Origin: Nocardiopsis sp. CNR-923
GTDB taxonomy: Bacteria; Actinomycetota; Actinomycetes; Streptosporangiales; Streptosporangiaceae
DNA length: 64,000 bases
Reading direction: 5' to 3'
Assembly (NCBI RefSeq): GCF_001942255.1
Contig: NZ_MKKC01000087.1
Location: forward strand, 62,001-126,000
Below, one piece after another: positions 34,938-45,336 of this stretch. The position numbers and the translations under genes are program-made. Numbering within the stretch: position 1 is the stretch's first letter; each line of letters begins with the position of its first letter. The notes beneath the pieces were generated by a model. That model did no database searches and was not told where the DNA came from. It was given only the letters and a program-made list of their open reading frames with translations.

Positions 34938-35008
34938 CTAGCCGCAATGTCGTTCAGTTAGGGGTTGACGGGCCGCCCCAACCCCTAACTGAACGACATT
35001 GCGGCTAG
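34938..35008. repeat. Perfect 30-bp inverted repeat
   Basis: Arms at 34938-34967 and 34979-35008, both ending CTAG, are perfect complements across an 11-base loop. The length exceeds an ordinary terminator. The outer right end supplies the stop codon of the gatA fragment. It may be a MITE, two joined insertion-sequence ends, or a strong terminator. Confidence 0.75.
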
Positions 35009-35236
35009 ACCGCGTAGGGGTTGCGGGCGAGCAGGTCGCCATCGCGCTCGGACAGGGCGCGTTCGACGGCCGCCGCCACCCGGTAGGTGCGGTCGTCCGC
35101 CAGGGCCGGAGCCATGATCTGGAAGCCGGCGGGCAGGCCGTCCTCGGGCGCGAGGCCGCACGGCACCGACAGCGACGTGTTCCCGGCCAGGTTGGACGGG
35201 ATCGTGCACAGGTCGGCCAGGTACATCGCCATCGGG
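35006..35236 (-). pseudogene. C-terminal remnant of GatA amidotransferase subunit
   Basis: About 77 residues matching the C-terminus of glutamyl-tRNA(Gln) amidotransferase subunit [59 protein letters not shown]. The rest of GatA (amidase signature, catalytic Ser-Ser-Lys) is absent: homology stops abruptly near 35236. The stop codon TAG lies in the inverted repeat. This is a transferred or duplicated fragment, not a functional gene. Confidence 0.75.
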
Positions 35237-35256
35237 GCGACGATCTGATCGAGTTC

Positions 35257-35645
35257 ATGGAGGGTCTGGCCGCATACGAGTGCCGGGACCCCGAGCACGA
35301 CTGCGCTCCGAGGAGCGGCTGTGCCGAGTTTCGGATGCTCGTCAACGACGTTCGCCGTGCGATGGGCGCCTTCGAGAACACCCGCCACTTGTACATGGAA
35401 TGGGCACAGAGAAACGGAAGCAGGATAGAATCGCCGCCGCCATCTTCGCCTACTTCGTGTCTGGCGGCATTCTTCTCTACGTCGCCAAGGAAATCCGCAA
35501 GGGCGTCGAAGACCCCTACCCCGGTGTGGAGGACCCCGAGAAGAAGCTGGAACGGGCGAAGAAGTCCGTCGCGCCGCTGAGCAAGGAGATCGACGCTGTG
35601 GACCGTGCCCGTGAGGAACTGTCGCGCCTCTCCCGGAGCACGTGA
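35257..35645 (+). CDS. Orphan small protein with a membrane segment (possible missing base near 35405)
   Basis: Two overlapping frames. The first starts [16 protein letters not shown] and runs to about residue 50 with high GC third positions; the second (from ATG 35400) gives [21 protein letters not shown] and a helical tail [18 protein letters not shown]. One added base near 35405 would fuse them to about 129 residues, with one membrane helix and a short coiled tail. There is no good RBS for either start. It lies beside the gatA remnant and may be mobile-element derived. Function unknown. Confidence 0.4.
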
Positions 35646-35679
35646 GTCCCGCCCGGAGGCCCCTCCCCCACGACACACG

Positions 35680-35708
35680 GCCGCCCATCCCCACACGGGA
35701 CGGGCGGC
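35680..35708. terminator. Terminator of glyS
   Basis: GCCGCCC-A-TCCC (35680-35690) pairs with GGGA-C-GGGCGGC (35697-35708), between the orphan gene and glyS; it may serve both strands. Confidence 0.6.
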
Positions 35709-35731
35709 GTCGTTCGTTCGGCCCGCCGGAA

Positions 35732-37120
35732 CTAGCAGCCGGGCAGGCGCTCGAACAGGTAGGTCTCCACCCGGTCCAGCGACACGCGCTCCTGCGACAT
35801 GGTGTCGCGCTCGCGCACGGTCACCGCGTCGTCCTCCAGGGTGTCGAAGTCCACCGTCACGCAGAACGGCGTGCCGATCTCGTCCTGGCGGCGGTAGCGG
35901 CGGCCGATCGCGCCGGCGTCGTCGAACTCCACGTTCCAGCGCTTGCGCAGCCGGGCGGCCAGGTCACGCGCCTTGGGCGACAGGTCCGCGTTGCGCGACA
36001 GCGGCAGCACCGCGGCCTTGACCGGCGCCAGGCGCGGGTCGAGCCGCATCACGGCGCGCTTCTCCATCTTGCCCTTGGCGTTGGGCGCCTCGTCGACGTT
36101 GTAGGCGTCCAGCATGAACGTCAGCACCGCGCGGTCGACACCGGCCGCGGGCTCGACGACGAACGGGATGTACCGCTCGTTGTTCTCCTGGTCGAAGTAC
36201 GACAGGTCCACGCCCGACGCCTCGGTGTGCGTCCTCAGGTCGTAGTCGGTGCGGTTGGCGATACCCTCCAGCTCGCCCCACTCGCTGCCCTGGAAGTTGA
36301 AGCGGTACTCCACGTCCACGGTGCGCTTGGAGTAGTGGGACAGCTTCTCCTGCGGGTGCTCGTACAGCCGCAGGTTGTCCTTGGCGATACCGAGGTCGAC
36401 GTACCACTGGAGGCGGGTGTCGATCCAGTACTGGTGCCACTCCTCGTCACTGCCCGGCTTGCAGAAGAACTCCATCTCCATCTGCTCGAACTCGCGGGTC
36501 CGGAAGATGAAGTTGCCCGGGGTGATCTCGTTGCGGAACGACTTGCCGATCTGGCCGATGCCGAACGGGATCTTGCGCCGCGCGCTCTGCTCGACGTTCT
36601 TGTAGTTGACGAAGATGCCCTGGGCGGTCTCCGGGCGCAGGTAGGCCAAGCCCTTGTCGTCCTGGACCGGGCCCAGGTGGGTGCGCAGGAGGCCGTTGAA
36701 CATGCGCGGCTCGGTGAAGGAGGCCTTCGCCCCGCAGTTGGGGCAGGCCAGCGACGCCAGGCCCTCCTCCGGCTCGCGGCCGTGCTTCTCCTCGTAGGCC
36801 TCGACGAGGTGGTCGGCGCGGAACCGCTTGTGGCAGGACTGGCACTCGGTGAGCGGGTCCACGAAGGCCTGGACGTGGCCGGAGGCCTCCCAGACCTCGC
36901 GGGCCAGGATGACACTGGAGTCGAGGCCGACGATGTCCTCGCGCTCCTGCACCATCGAGCGCCACCACTGGCGCTTGACGTTGGCCTTCAGCTCCACACC
37001 CAGCGGACCGTAGTCCCAGGCGGCTCGCAGACCTCCGTAGATCTCGCTGGAGGGGTAGACCAGACCTCGGCGCTTGGCGAGGTTGACCAGTGCGTCCATT
37101 GCCTCTGACTTGGCGGCCAT
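35732..37120 (-). CDS. glyS: Glycyl-tRNA synthetase
   Basis: A 462-residue class II synthetase of the eukaryote-like dimeric alpha2 type that charges tRNA-Gly. It opens [17 protein letters not shown], contains a zinc-type insert CQSCHKRF ... CPNCG, motif 2 [28 protein letters not shown] (in part), and the C-terminal anticodon-binding domain starting [10 protein letters not shown]. The ATG at 37120 is chosen because GGAGAG precedes it; the frame extends further upstream without a binding site. Confidence 0.96.
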   Translation of the reverse strand: MAAKSEAMDALVNLAKRRGLVYPSSEIYGGLRAAWDYGPLGVELKANVKRQWWRSMVQEREDIVGLDSSVILAREVWEASGHVQAFVDPLTECQSCHKRFRADHLVEAYEEKHGREPEEGLASLACPNCGAKASFTEPRMFNGLLRTHLGPVQDDKGLAYLRPETAQGIFVNYKNVEQSARRKIPFGIGQIGKSFRNEITPGNFIFRTREFEQMEMEFFCKPGSDEEWHQYWIDTRLQWYVDLGIAKDNLRLYEHPQEKLSHYSKRTVDVEYRFNFQGSEWGELEGIANRTDYDLRTHTEASGVDLSYFDQENNERYIPFVVEPAAGVDRAVLTFMLDAYNVDEAPNAKGKMEKRAVMRLDPRLAPVKAAVLPLSRNADLSPKARDLAARLRKRWNVEFDDAGAIGRRYRRQDEIGTPFCVTVDFDTLEDDAVTVRERDTMSQERVSLDRVETYLFERLPGC

Positions 37121-37303
37121 GGGTGACTCTCCATCCGGCTGGCGGTCGGTGGATCGCGGTGCGCGATACATCGGAGTTGGTTGGGAAGCGGGCCGACCGG
37201 CACGACCAGGGAGAGGCACGCCGCGGGCCCGCCTTTCCAGGCTAGAGCACCCGACAAGCGCTCGCACACGAATCCGGCGACGGCACACGGGGTGCCGGAC
37301 TGC

Positions 37304-37594
37304 TCAGAGGTCGCCGCCTGCCAGGATCTCGAAGGCGGTCGGTTCGTCGATGGCGCGCGAGAGCAGCGGCACGGCCTGCACCTTGACGTCGAAGTCCGAC
37401 AACGCCCGCCGGTAGTAGCCCGCTCCGTCCCATTCGGTGACCACGGTCCACAGGGTCGGGTCGTCGGCGGCGCGGCCGATCCGGTGGCCCCGGAACCCGG
37501 GACGGCGCGAGAGCACGTCCACGGCGGTGGCCGCGTCGGTCTGGAAGGCCACGGAGTCGGCCTCGGGCACGGAGTAGCGGGTGATGACGATCAC
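37304..37594 (-). CDS. Antibiotic biosynthesis monooxygenase-like protein
   Basis: A 96-residue ABM-fold dimeric protein: MIVITRYSVPEADSVAF, then VLSRRPGFRGHRIGRA and LWTVVTEWDGAGYYRRAL. The GTG at 37594 fits the fold; a longer start is possible. Despite the family name most members are of unknown function. It sits between glyS and the CDP-glycerol transferase. Confidence 0.72.
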   Translation of the reverse strand: MIVITRYSVPEADSVAFQTDAATAVDVLSRRPGFRGHRIGRAADDPTLWTVVTEWDGAGYYRRALSDFDVKVQAVPLLSRAIDEPTAFEILAGGDL

Positions 37595-37678
37595 GCCGCC
37601 ATTCAACCGCACGGGAGACCGTGCACGCGCCGCGCCCCGGAACGGGCCCCGGGGCGCCGGCCGGTCGGGACACACGGG

Positions 37679-40600
37679 TCAGGACCCGCCGAAGACCCGG
37701 TCCACCACGCGCGCGGCCGCCTGGCCGTCGTCCAGCGGACAGAACTGGTCGACGAAGGCCCGGTAGGCCCCGGCGTGCCGCTCGGCGACCTCGTCGATGT
37801 CCAGCAGCGCGCCGATGACGTCGTCGGAACCGGTCAGCAGCGGCCCGGGGGCGGTCTCCTCGAAGTCGAGGTAGAACCCGCGCAGGTTGTCGCGGTAGCT
37901 CTCCAGGTCGTAGGTGAAGAAGAGCATCGGGCGGCCGGTGTTGGCGAAGTCGAACATCATCGACGAGTAGTCCGTGACGAGCACGTCGGTGATGAGGAAC
38001 AGCTCCATGATCTCCGGGTACAGCGACACGTCGTGGACGAAGTCCTCGCCCACGACCGGCACGCTGTCGACCACGCGCGGGTGCCGCCGCACCAGCAGCA
38101 CGTGGTCGTCGCCGAGCTTGCCGTGCATCCGACGCAGGTCCAGGTGCAGGTCCAGTTTGTGCTTGCCGCGGGTGTAGTACTTGTCGTCGCGCCAGGTGGG
38201 CGCGTACAGCACGACCCGCCTGCCCTCGGGCAGGCCGAGGCGGCGGCGCGTGCGCTCGGCGATCCGCTCCCTGTCGGGGGAGTGGAAGACGTCGTTGCGC
38301 GGGTAGCCGGTCTCCAGGATCTCGCCCTCGAACCGGAACGCGCTGCGCAGGATCGGCGTCGCCCACGGGCTGGGCGAGACGAGGTAGTCCCACTGCCGGG
38401 TCTCCCACGCGAGCTTGTCGAAGTAGTCGCGCGACTTGCCCCGGACGTCTCCACGTCGAAGCCGATGCGCTTGAGCATTGACCCGTGCCAGGTCTGCACG
38501 ACCACCTGGTCGGGGCGGCGGTGGAACCAGGCGGGCTCGCGGGAGTTGGTCACCAGGTAGCGGCTGCGCGCGAGCGCCTCGTAGTACTCGCGGCCCCGGA
38601 GCCGCACCGGTGACAGGTCCTCGGGCAGGTTCACCTGGCCGTCGGCGACCAGCCAGGACATCGGGTAGTGCGCCCACCGCTCGCGACGGCGCAGTTCGGC
38701 GTAGACGCTCCGGGGGCTGTCGGAGAACTGGCGGCCGGTGTAGGTGTCGAAGAGGACGCCCTCGGAGACCGGCTCGTTCCGCTGGGCGGGGTAGAACGTC
38801 TCGCGCAGCCGTCGCTGGGCGAAGGCGCCGCGCTCGGCCGGGCGCAGGTCGCTGCCCACCCGCAGCACGGGGGTTCCATGGCCCTGGCAGGCGAGGGTGT
38901 AGCCGCGCTCGTCGGTCTCCATCCGTATCGGCATCTCGGCGGTGAGGGTGTCGGTGAACTCCACCCGCACGTCCGTGGCTGCGCCCTGGTCGGCGCCTGC
39001 GTCGGCGACCCTGCCCCACAGCTGGTAGGACCCGGCGGGCAGGGACAGGTCGCCGGAGAGTGTGGCGACGTCGGCCGGGGAGAGGCGCGCCTTGAAGCGG
39101 GACCCGGTCCGTTCCAACCGGAACTCGTGCTCCTCGTCGCGACCGCGCGCCCTGGCCACGATCCGCAGGGGAGAGCCGGCCGTGAACTCGCCCTCCAGAA
39201 CCAGGACGCGCCCCTCCCAACGGGCGGCGGCGACCATGGGCCGGGCGTGTCCGGCGCGCAGCGCGACGAAGCCGGTCGCGGTGCGCTGGACGACGAGTTC
39301 CCGGTGGGTGCCCTCGGAGGCGTAGACGGCGGTGGCCACCTGGTCGGGCAGGACGACGGGCACCGTCTCCCCGGCCGGGGTGAGCAGGTGCGCCTCCCAC
39401 TCCTCCTGGCGGATCGCGCCGCCGCACTCGCTGACGGCGCGGTCGAACAGCTCGTCGGCGCCGACCCGGACGGTGAAGCGACCGCCGTGGACGGTGACGG
39501 GGTAGGTGAGCACGGCCGTGCCCGGTCGGCGGACCAGGCGCAGGCGGTCTGCCCCGGCGGCGAGCGCGCAGACCAGGTCGCCGTTCAGCTCCAGCTCACC
39601 GCGGTGGGCGTCGAACCGGTGGCCGCTGATCCGGGCGCGCACCGGGTTCACGCCGACCACGAGTTGGCGGTCGTGGTTCCAGTGCGGCCGGATCCACACG
39701 TCCGCGTCCACCTGGTGGTAGCCGGGGCGCTCGGGCGGCCCGGGGACCGGTCCGGCGACGATGCGGCGGCGCGCCAGCCACCGGTTGAGGACGACCAGCT
39801 CCACCTTCCACTCGCCGGGTTCCCAGCGGCCCCCGGCGCGGAGCCTGCGGGGGTCCAGGACGACGGTGAAGCCGCCGTAGTCGTGGCGGGCGGCGTCGGC
39901 GACGTCGGGCAGGCGGTACTCCGCGGCCAGACGCGTGCGCACGGGCAGGCGGACGCGGCGGCGGGTGCCCGTGTCGACCGCGAAGGCGACGACGTGCTGC
40001 TGCCACCGCCTGCCGGCGCGCAGGTGACGGATGCCGACCCGGCCGCTGACGTGCAGGCGGCCGTCCTTCCAGGAGATGGCCTCGGTCTTCTGCCGCACCT
40101 TGAGCTCGTCGTCGAGGCGGTACACCTCGCGGGGCACGGCCCTGGCCGGATCCTCGGACTCGAAGAACGGGTAGCGGGCGTAGTAGCCCAGGCCGCGCCG
40201 GACGACGTCGGCCTTCCTGAGCTCGACGCTGCGCGCGAAGGTGACCACCTCGACCAGATCGTCCACGCGCCCACGGCGCACCAGGTGGTACAGGAGCCGG
40301 TGCAGGGCGCACAGCCCCTTGACGACGTCGGGCGAGACGTGGTCGAGGAGAGAGGCGAGCAGCGCGACGATCGCCGTGCGCGCCGGGGGCTCGGCATCGT
40401 CCACGCGCATCACCAACTGGTGCAGCTCGCCCTGGAGGAGGGCACGGTCCCACAGGTCGCGGTCGGCGGCGGGCAGGGTCTCGGCCAGTTGGCGCATCGC
40501 GGTGAGGCGGCGGGTCAGGACGTCGGCGTCCAGCGGGATCGGGGCGCGCTCGCGTTCGCGGACGAGCAGGACCGGTGCGGGCAGGACGTCGACCGCGCGG

Positions 40601-41379
40601 GCGGACAGGACGGCGCGGCACAGGCCGAGGTCGGCGTCCTCGGGGGCCAGTCCCCGGTCGGGCAGGGACTCCCAGAACTCCCTGCGCCAGAGCTTGTCGC
40701 CCACGGTGCGGTCCGAGACCAGCGCGGGGAGCGAGCGGGGGTCCTCGGCCCGGCGGGGACGCGTCCCGTACCTGCGGTGGGCTTTGGACGGGGCGGCGCC
40801 GAGCTCGTTGAACCGGTAGGCGTTGCCGACGACGAGGTCGGACCCGGTGTCGGCGGCGGCGCGTGCCAGGTAGGCCAGCGCGTATCCGGTCAGCGCGTCA
40901 GCGCCGTCGAGGAAGAGCAGGTGCGTGCCGGTGGCCGCGGCGGCGCCGCGCGCGCGGGCGGCGGCCGGGTCGCCGGCTGGGGGGTCGGCGAGGAGGGTGG
41001 CCGTGACCCCGGGCGGCGGGGAGGCCGCGAAGGCGGCGGCGGTGGCGAGAGCGTCCTCGCGGGCGGACTCGACGAACTCGTCGTTGCCGTCGCCGCCGTC
41101 CTCCCGCCGTGTGACGGCGTCGGTGTCGGTGCCCTCGGCTCCGTCGTCTTCGAACGGGTCGTTCTCGCTCCGGGCGTGCGCGTGGCCGGGGCGGTCGCCG
41201 TGCCCTCCGCGCACCGCGACGAGGACGATCTGGAGGTCGACGTCCGGGCGGGGCTCGGCCGCCGCACCGGTGCGGTCCCCGTCGCGTTGGCGCGACAGGG
41301 AGTCGAGGCAGTGCCGCAGGTGCGGCTCGGTGACGTCGAACGTCACGATGACGGTGGGTTCGGGCACGGAAGTAGACAC
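37679..41379 (-). CDS. Bifunctional glycosyltransferase/CDP-glycerol glycerophosphotransferase (one base missing near 38450)
   Basis: A very long enzyme of about 1233 residues. The N-terminal ~350 form a GT-A type glycosyltransferase domain (TVIVTFDVTEPHLRHCLDSL, LLFLDGADALTGYALAYL, DLVVGNAYRFNE), with an acidic Asp/Glu-rich insertion at about 80-110. A beta-rich middle follows. The C-terminal ~370 are the CDP-glycerol:glycerophosphotransferase domain (VQTWHGSMLKRIG, VLYAPTWRDDKY, LVTDYSSMMFDF). GTGGAGACGTCC should be GTGGAGGACGTCC. It would build poly(glycerol phosphate) wall polymer. Start codon 41379 or 41367 (both GTG). Confidence 0.85.
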
Positions 41380-41703
41380 GCTCCGGAGGGTTCGCTGCGG
41401 CGGGCGACGGGCGGGCACCGGCTGACACGGGCCACTCTGTCAGACGACTACCAGCCGTATCCAGACCATCACCGCCCCCGTGTCGGGGCTTGCCGCTCGT
41501 GGGAGCGGCGGTGCCGCGGGAAGGGCGCGCGACGACCGGGGAGCGGCGGTATCCCGCCACCGCGCCGGGGGCCTGCACTAGGGTCGGACGGAAGCGGGTA
41601 TCACAGGCGCCGGGGCACCGTGTCCCACGGTGTGACGGCGGGTCGGAGCACCGGGCCGCCGTACCGGCCCGCGGGCCTCCACGGGAACGAGGAAAGCACG
41701 GCG
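41380..41703. other. Divergent intergenic region
   Basis: 324 bases between the divergent CDP-glycerol transferase and DUF6703 genes, with no gene. It has two small inverted repeats: GCCGCTC/GAGCGGC near 41490 and CACCGTG/CACGGTG near 41615. No promoter is assigned. Confidence 0.4.
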
Positions 41704-42072
41704 ATGGTCTCCCCCGAACACGGCGAGGAACGGCGGCGCGACACCGGACGCCCCCTGCCCGACGGCGACTCCCTCCAGACCCCGGGCGCGGGCCGGTTGC
41801 GCCAGGCGGTCGAGGCGCGCAGCGCGGTACCGCTGGTGTGGCTGTACCAGTGCCCCCGTTGGCTGCCGCCGCTGGTGCTGGGCGTGCTGTTCATCGCGGG
41901 CCTGACGGCCCCGTGGTGGATCGGCGCCCCGTGCCTGCTCCTGGTACTCGTGTTCCTGCTGTGGCTGGCCTATCTGGCGTGGCCGTCCCTGCACTCCCGG
42001 CAGCGGGCCCCACGCGTGCTCATGGCCGTGGTGGTGGCGGTGCTGGCCGCCGCCCGGCTGCTCGGGTTCTGA
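41704..42072 (+). CDS. DUF6703 membrane protein
   Basis: A 122-residue protein with two or three hydrophobic helices (LPPLVLGVLFIAGLTAPWWI, LLLVLVFLLWLAYLAWPSL, VVVAVLAAARLLG) after a basic N-terminus containing RSAVPLVWL. GAGGAAAG precedes the ATG. It is common in actinomycetes and of unknown function. Confidence 0.75.
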   Translation: MVSPEHGEERRRDTGRPLPDGDSLQTPGAGRLRQAVEARSAVPLVWLYQCPRWLPPLVLGVLFIAGLTAPWWIGAPCLLLVLVFLLWLAYLAWPSLHSRQRAPRVLMAVVVAVLAAARLLGF

Positions 42073-42122
42073 GAAGCACGCCGCTCGCGGTGACTTCGCC
42101 GGGGCGGCATCTCGCCCCCTTT

Positions 42123-42151
42123 TTGACAATCATTTTCATTTTCTCCATACT
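42123..42151 (+). promoter_or_regulatory. znuCB-zur promoter with Zur box
   Basis: TTGACA (42123-42128), a 17-base spacer and CATACT (42146-42151) make a near-consensus promoter. The 15-mer TGACAATCATTTTCA (42124-42138), matching the actinobacterial Zur-box pattern TGAAAATGATTTTCA, overlaps it. The GTG start is six bases after the -10 box, so the transcript should be leaderless. Zinc-bound Zur would block polymerase here. Confidence 0.8.
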
Positions 42152-42157
42152 GGCACC

Positions 42158-43017
42158 GTGTCAAACCAGTGCACCCGGGACGGGCAACGCTCCCCGGACG
42201 TCCCTCCCGCTTTCCAGGTCCTCGCGCCCGCGTCGCCTACGACGCGGCCCCGGTCCTCGACGGGCTCAGCCTCGACCTGCACGCGGGCCAGACCACGGCC
42301 GTCCTGGGGCCCAACGGCTCGGGCAAGTCGACGCTCATGCGCGCGCTGCTCGGCATCGTGCCGCTCTCCGCCGGCGAGATCCGGGTGCACGGGCGCCCGC
42401 TGCGCCGCTTCCGCGCCTGGAACCGGATCGGCTACGTCCCGCAGCGGCTCACCGCCGGCGGCGCCGTCCCCGCGACCGTGGGAGAGATCGTCGCCTCCGG
42501 GCAGGTCGCCTCGCGCGGCCGTCTGTCCCCGTTCCCGAGCCGCTCCGACCGCGCCGCCGTGCACGAGGCCCTGGAGGCCGTGGGCCTGGCCGGACGCGCC
42601 CGCGACTCCGTGCGCGAACTCTCCGGCGGGCAGCAGCAGCGCGTGCTCATCGCCCGTGCCCTGGCCGGTCGCCCGGACACCTTCGTCATGGACGAGCCGA
42701 TGGCGGGTGTGGACACGGACAACCAGCACGCGCTCGCCCGGACCATCGCGCACCTGCGCGACCGGGGATCCACCGTGGTGCTGGTCCTGCACGAACTGGG
42801 CCCGTTGGAGGAGGTCATCGAACGCGCCGTCGTCCTCGGGCACGGACGCGTCGTCCACGACGGCCGGGCCCCCGCCGCCACCGGCGCGTGCGCGCGCCCG
42901 GGCCACGAGCACCAGCACCCCCACCCCGACCCCAACGACCCCGACCCCCGCACGGCGGCCGCCACGGACGTCGCTCCCGCGGACCTGATCCGACTGGAGG
43001 TGCCAGGACGTGACTGA
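42158..43017 (+). CDS. znuC: Zinc ABC transporter ATP-binding protein (one base missing near 42222)
   Basis: About 286 residues. Walker A GPNGSGKST, signature LSGGQQQRVLIARAL and Walker B FVMDEPMAG are all present, and the C-terminus has the His-rich tail HEHQHPHPDPN typical of metal transporters. The frame break is in CTCGCGCCC, which should be CTCCGCGCCC: with that C the N-terminus MSNQCTRDGQ joins RVAYDAAPVLDG. It overlaps znuB by eight bases. It supplies energy for zinc (or manganese) uptake. Confidence 0.87.
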
Positions 43018-43912
43018 ACTGCTCCAGTACGAGTTCATGCGGCGCGCGCTGATCGCCGCCGTGCTCGTGGGTCTGGTCACACCGATCGTCGGCACGTTCC
43101 TCGTCCAGCGCCGCCTGGCGCTGCTGGGCGACGGCATCGGCCACGTCGCCCTCACCGGCGTCGCCCTGGGGCTGCTCACCAGCACCTCCCCCGTGCTCAC
43201 CGCGGCCGTCGTGGCGACGCTGGGGGCCATCGTCATGGAACTGGTGCGCGTGCGGACCCGGGCCAGCGGCGAGGTGGCGCTGGCGCTGCTCTTCTACGGC
43301 GGGATCGCGGGCGGTGTGCTGCTGATCAACCTCACCCCGGGCGCGAACAACGCCACACTGACCTCCTACCTCTTCGGTTCCGTGAGCACCGTCGAACCGC
43401 GGGACCTGTGGTTCGTCGGCGCGCTGGCCGTGGGTGTGGTCGCGGTCGTCGCGCTCTTCGGCCGTGAGCTGTTCGTGCTGTGCCAGGACGAGGAGGTGGC
43501 CCGCGCGCACGGCCTGCCGGTGCGGTTCCTGAGCATCCTGCTCGCGGTGACGGCCGCGCTGACCGTGGTCATCGCCATGCGCGTGGTGGGCGTGCTCATG
43601 GTCAGCGCGCTGCTGATCGTGCCGGTGGCCGCCGCGCAGCAACTGACCCGGAGCTTCCGGGTGACCATGGCCCTGGCCGTGGCGATCGGCCTGGTCTCCT
43701 CGCTGGGCGGGCTGACCACGGCCTTCTACGCCGACCTGGCGCCCGGCGCCACGATCGTGGTCCTGGCGTTGGCGGCGTTCTGCGCGGCGGTGGCCGTCGG
43801 GGGGCTCCTCGGCCGCCGGGCGCGCAGGCGCGCCTCGGCCGCCCGGGGACCCGAGGGGGCCGACTCGGCCGGTACGATGCCCCAGACCGACCGGGGGAGG
43901 GTGAAGCAATGA
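43010..43912 (+). CDS. znuB: Zinc ABC transporter permease
   Basis: A 300-residue ABC-3 family membrane protein with eight hydrophobic segments, beginning MRRALIAAVLVGLVTPIVGTF (in part). LLGDGIGHVALTGVALG and SALLIVPVAAAQQLTRS are the metal-permease signatures. It overlaps znuC (8 bases) and zur (ATGA). The substrate-binding lipoprotein ZnuA is not in this operon. Confidence 0.9.
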   Translation: MTELLQYEFMRRALIAAVLVGLVTPIVGTFLVQRRLALLGDGIGHVALTGVALGLLTSTSPVLTAAVVATLGAIVMELVRVRTRASGEVALALLFYGGIAGGVLLINLTPGANNATLTSYLFGSVSTVEPRDLWFVGALAVGVVAVVALFGRELFVLCQDEEVARAHGLPVRFLSILLAVTAALTVVIAMRVVGVLMVSALLIVPVAAAQQLTRSFRVTMALAVAIGLVSSLGGLTTAFYADLAPGATIVVLALAAFCAAVAVGGLLGRRARRRASAARGPEGADSAGTMPQTDRGRVKQ

Positions 43913-44286
43913 GCACACGTCGTGAGACGGTCCGACAGGCGCTGACCGGGTGCACCGGTTTCCGCAGTGCCCAGGACCTGTACGCGGACCTGCGCGCCGG
44001 GGGTTCCAAGATCGGCCTGACCACCGTCTACCGTGCCCTCCAGGCGCTGAGCGACTCCGGTGAGGTGGACGTGCTGCGCACCGACGACGGCGAGGCCGTC
44101 TACCGGGCGTGCGACAGCGAGGCGCACCACCACCACCTCGTGTGCAGGAAGTGCTCGACGGCGGTGGAGATCGAGGGGCCGGCGGTGGAGGAGTGGGCGG
44201 CCGAGGTGGGTGCCCGGCACGGGTTCACCGGAGTGACGCACACCGTCGAGGTCTTCGGGACCTGCGCGGAATGCGCGCGTTCGTGA
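43909..44286 (+). CDS. zur: Zinc uptake regulator Zur (Fur family)
   Basis: A 125-residue Fur-family repressor: winged helix with TTVYRALQALSDSGEVDVL, the regulatory histidines AHHHHLVCRKC, and the structural zinc cysteines CRKC and CAEC. GGGGGAGGG stands upstream of the ATG. Co-transcribed with znuCB behind the Zur box, so it is negatively autoregulated. Confidence 0.93.
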   Translation: MSTRRETVRQALTGCTGFRSAQDLYADLRAGGSKIGLTTVYRALQALSDSGEVDVLRTDDGEAVYRACDSEAHHHHLVCRKCSTAVEIEGPAVEEWAAEVGARHGFTGVTHTVEVFGTCAECARS

Positions 44287-44525
44287 CGCCCGCGTCCGGG
44301 GTCGGGTGAACGCCTCCCGAACCTGGCGCCGGCCGGAGTCCCCACGCGTCCAGAACTGGAGACACCTGGAGACACCCGGTGCGCGCATCCTCGCGGGCGT
44401 AGGGCGTGTTCCCCGGACACCCGCCCTGCGGCGCGGCGGGCGGCGTCCACGGAACACACCCGAGTCGAGTATCACCGGGACCGCGACGCGTGCCGCCCAT
44501 CGCGCGGTCCCGACCGCGTGGCGGG

Positions 44526-45336
44526 CTACTCCGCGCGGTCGGAGCGGCGGCACGGCTCCAGGGTGGGCCGCTTGGCGGTGACGGCGTCGCCGGAGGAGCG
44601 CCCGGTCAGACGGCGGCCGACCCAGGGCACCAGCGACTCCCGGACCCAGGCCAGGTCCTCCCTGCGCGCCTGGGGCCAGCTGACCGGCTCCCGGTCCGGC
44701 CACGGCTCGTCCCAACGCCGCTCTGTGGGCACCCCGACCACCTCGGCGACGCGCAGCGCCAGCCTGCGGTGTCCCTCCGAGGACATGTGCAGGCGGTCGG
44801 CGTCCCAGGCGCCGGGTGGGTGAGGGCCCGCATCGGCCACTGGTCGACGAGCAGGCAGCCATGGGCGTCGGCGATCGCCCGGACGTCATGTGGTAACGGG
44901 CGAACAGCCCGATGGCGCCGCGCATGAAGCCGGTGCTGATGTTGACCCCGGTGAACAGCACCACCTGGCTCCCCGCCGCGCGCAACCGCCCCACGGCGTG
45001 GTCGAGGATCCGGGCCAGGCGTTCGGGGTCGCCGCCGGGACGCAGCAGGTCGTTGCCGCCCGCGCACAGACTGACCAGGTCCGGCGCCATGTCCAGCGCC
45101 ACGGGCAACTGGTCGGTGATGATCTGGCGCATGAGCTTTCCGCGCACGGCCAGGTTGGCGTAGCGCACCTGCCCGACGTGGTCGGCGAGGTGGTCGGCCA
45201 GGCGGTCGGCCCAGCCCCGGTAGCCCCCGCCCGGGTAGGGATCGCCCACGCCCTCGGTGAAGCTGTCGCCCACCGCGACGTAGGACATGTCGGGACGCAC
45301 GAGCCGGGCGCCGTCCGCCCCCGTCGCGGCGGTCAC
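44526..45336 (-). CDS. SGNH/GDSL hydrolase (two bases missing, near 44816 and 44888)
   Basis: About 270 residues. Blocks are [13 protein letters not shown] (nucleophile serine), [20 protein letters not shown] and, after two breaks, [27 protein letters not shown] (fragment, with the Asp-His pair). Each break needs one base: ACCCACCCGGCG for ACCCACCCGGGCG near 44816, and the TACCACATGACG run near 44888. Its GTG overlaps the uppS stop (GTGA), so it is the last gene of a recO-uppS-SGNH chain. Probably an acyl-ester hydrolase. Confidence 0.82.

Noticed and set aside
38668-42072. Plus-strand frame of over 1100 codons antisense to the CDP-glycerol transferase
   Set aside because: Shadow of a well-supported gene; only its last ~120 codons coincide with a real gene, DUF6703, which has its own RBS.
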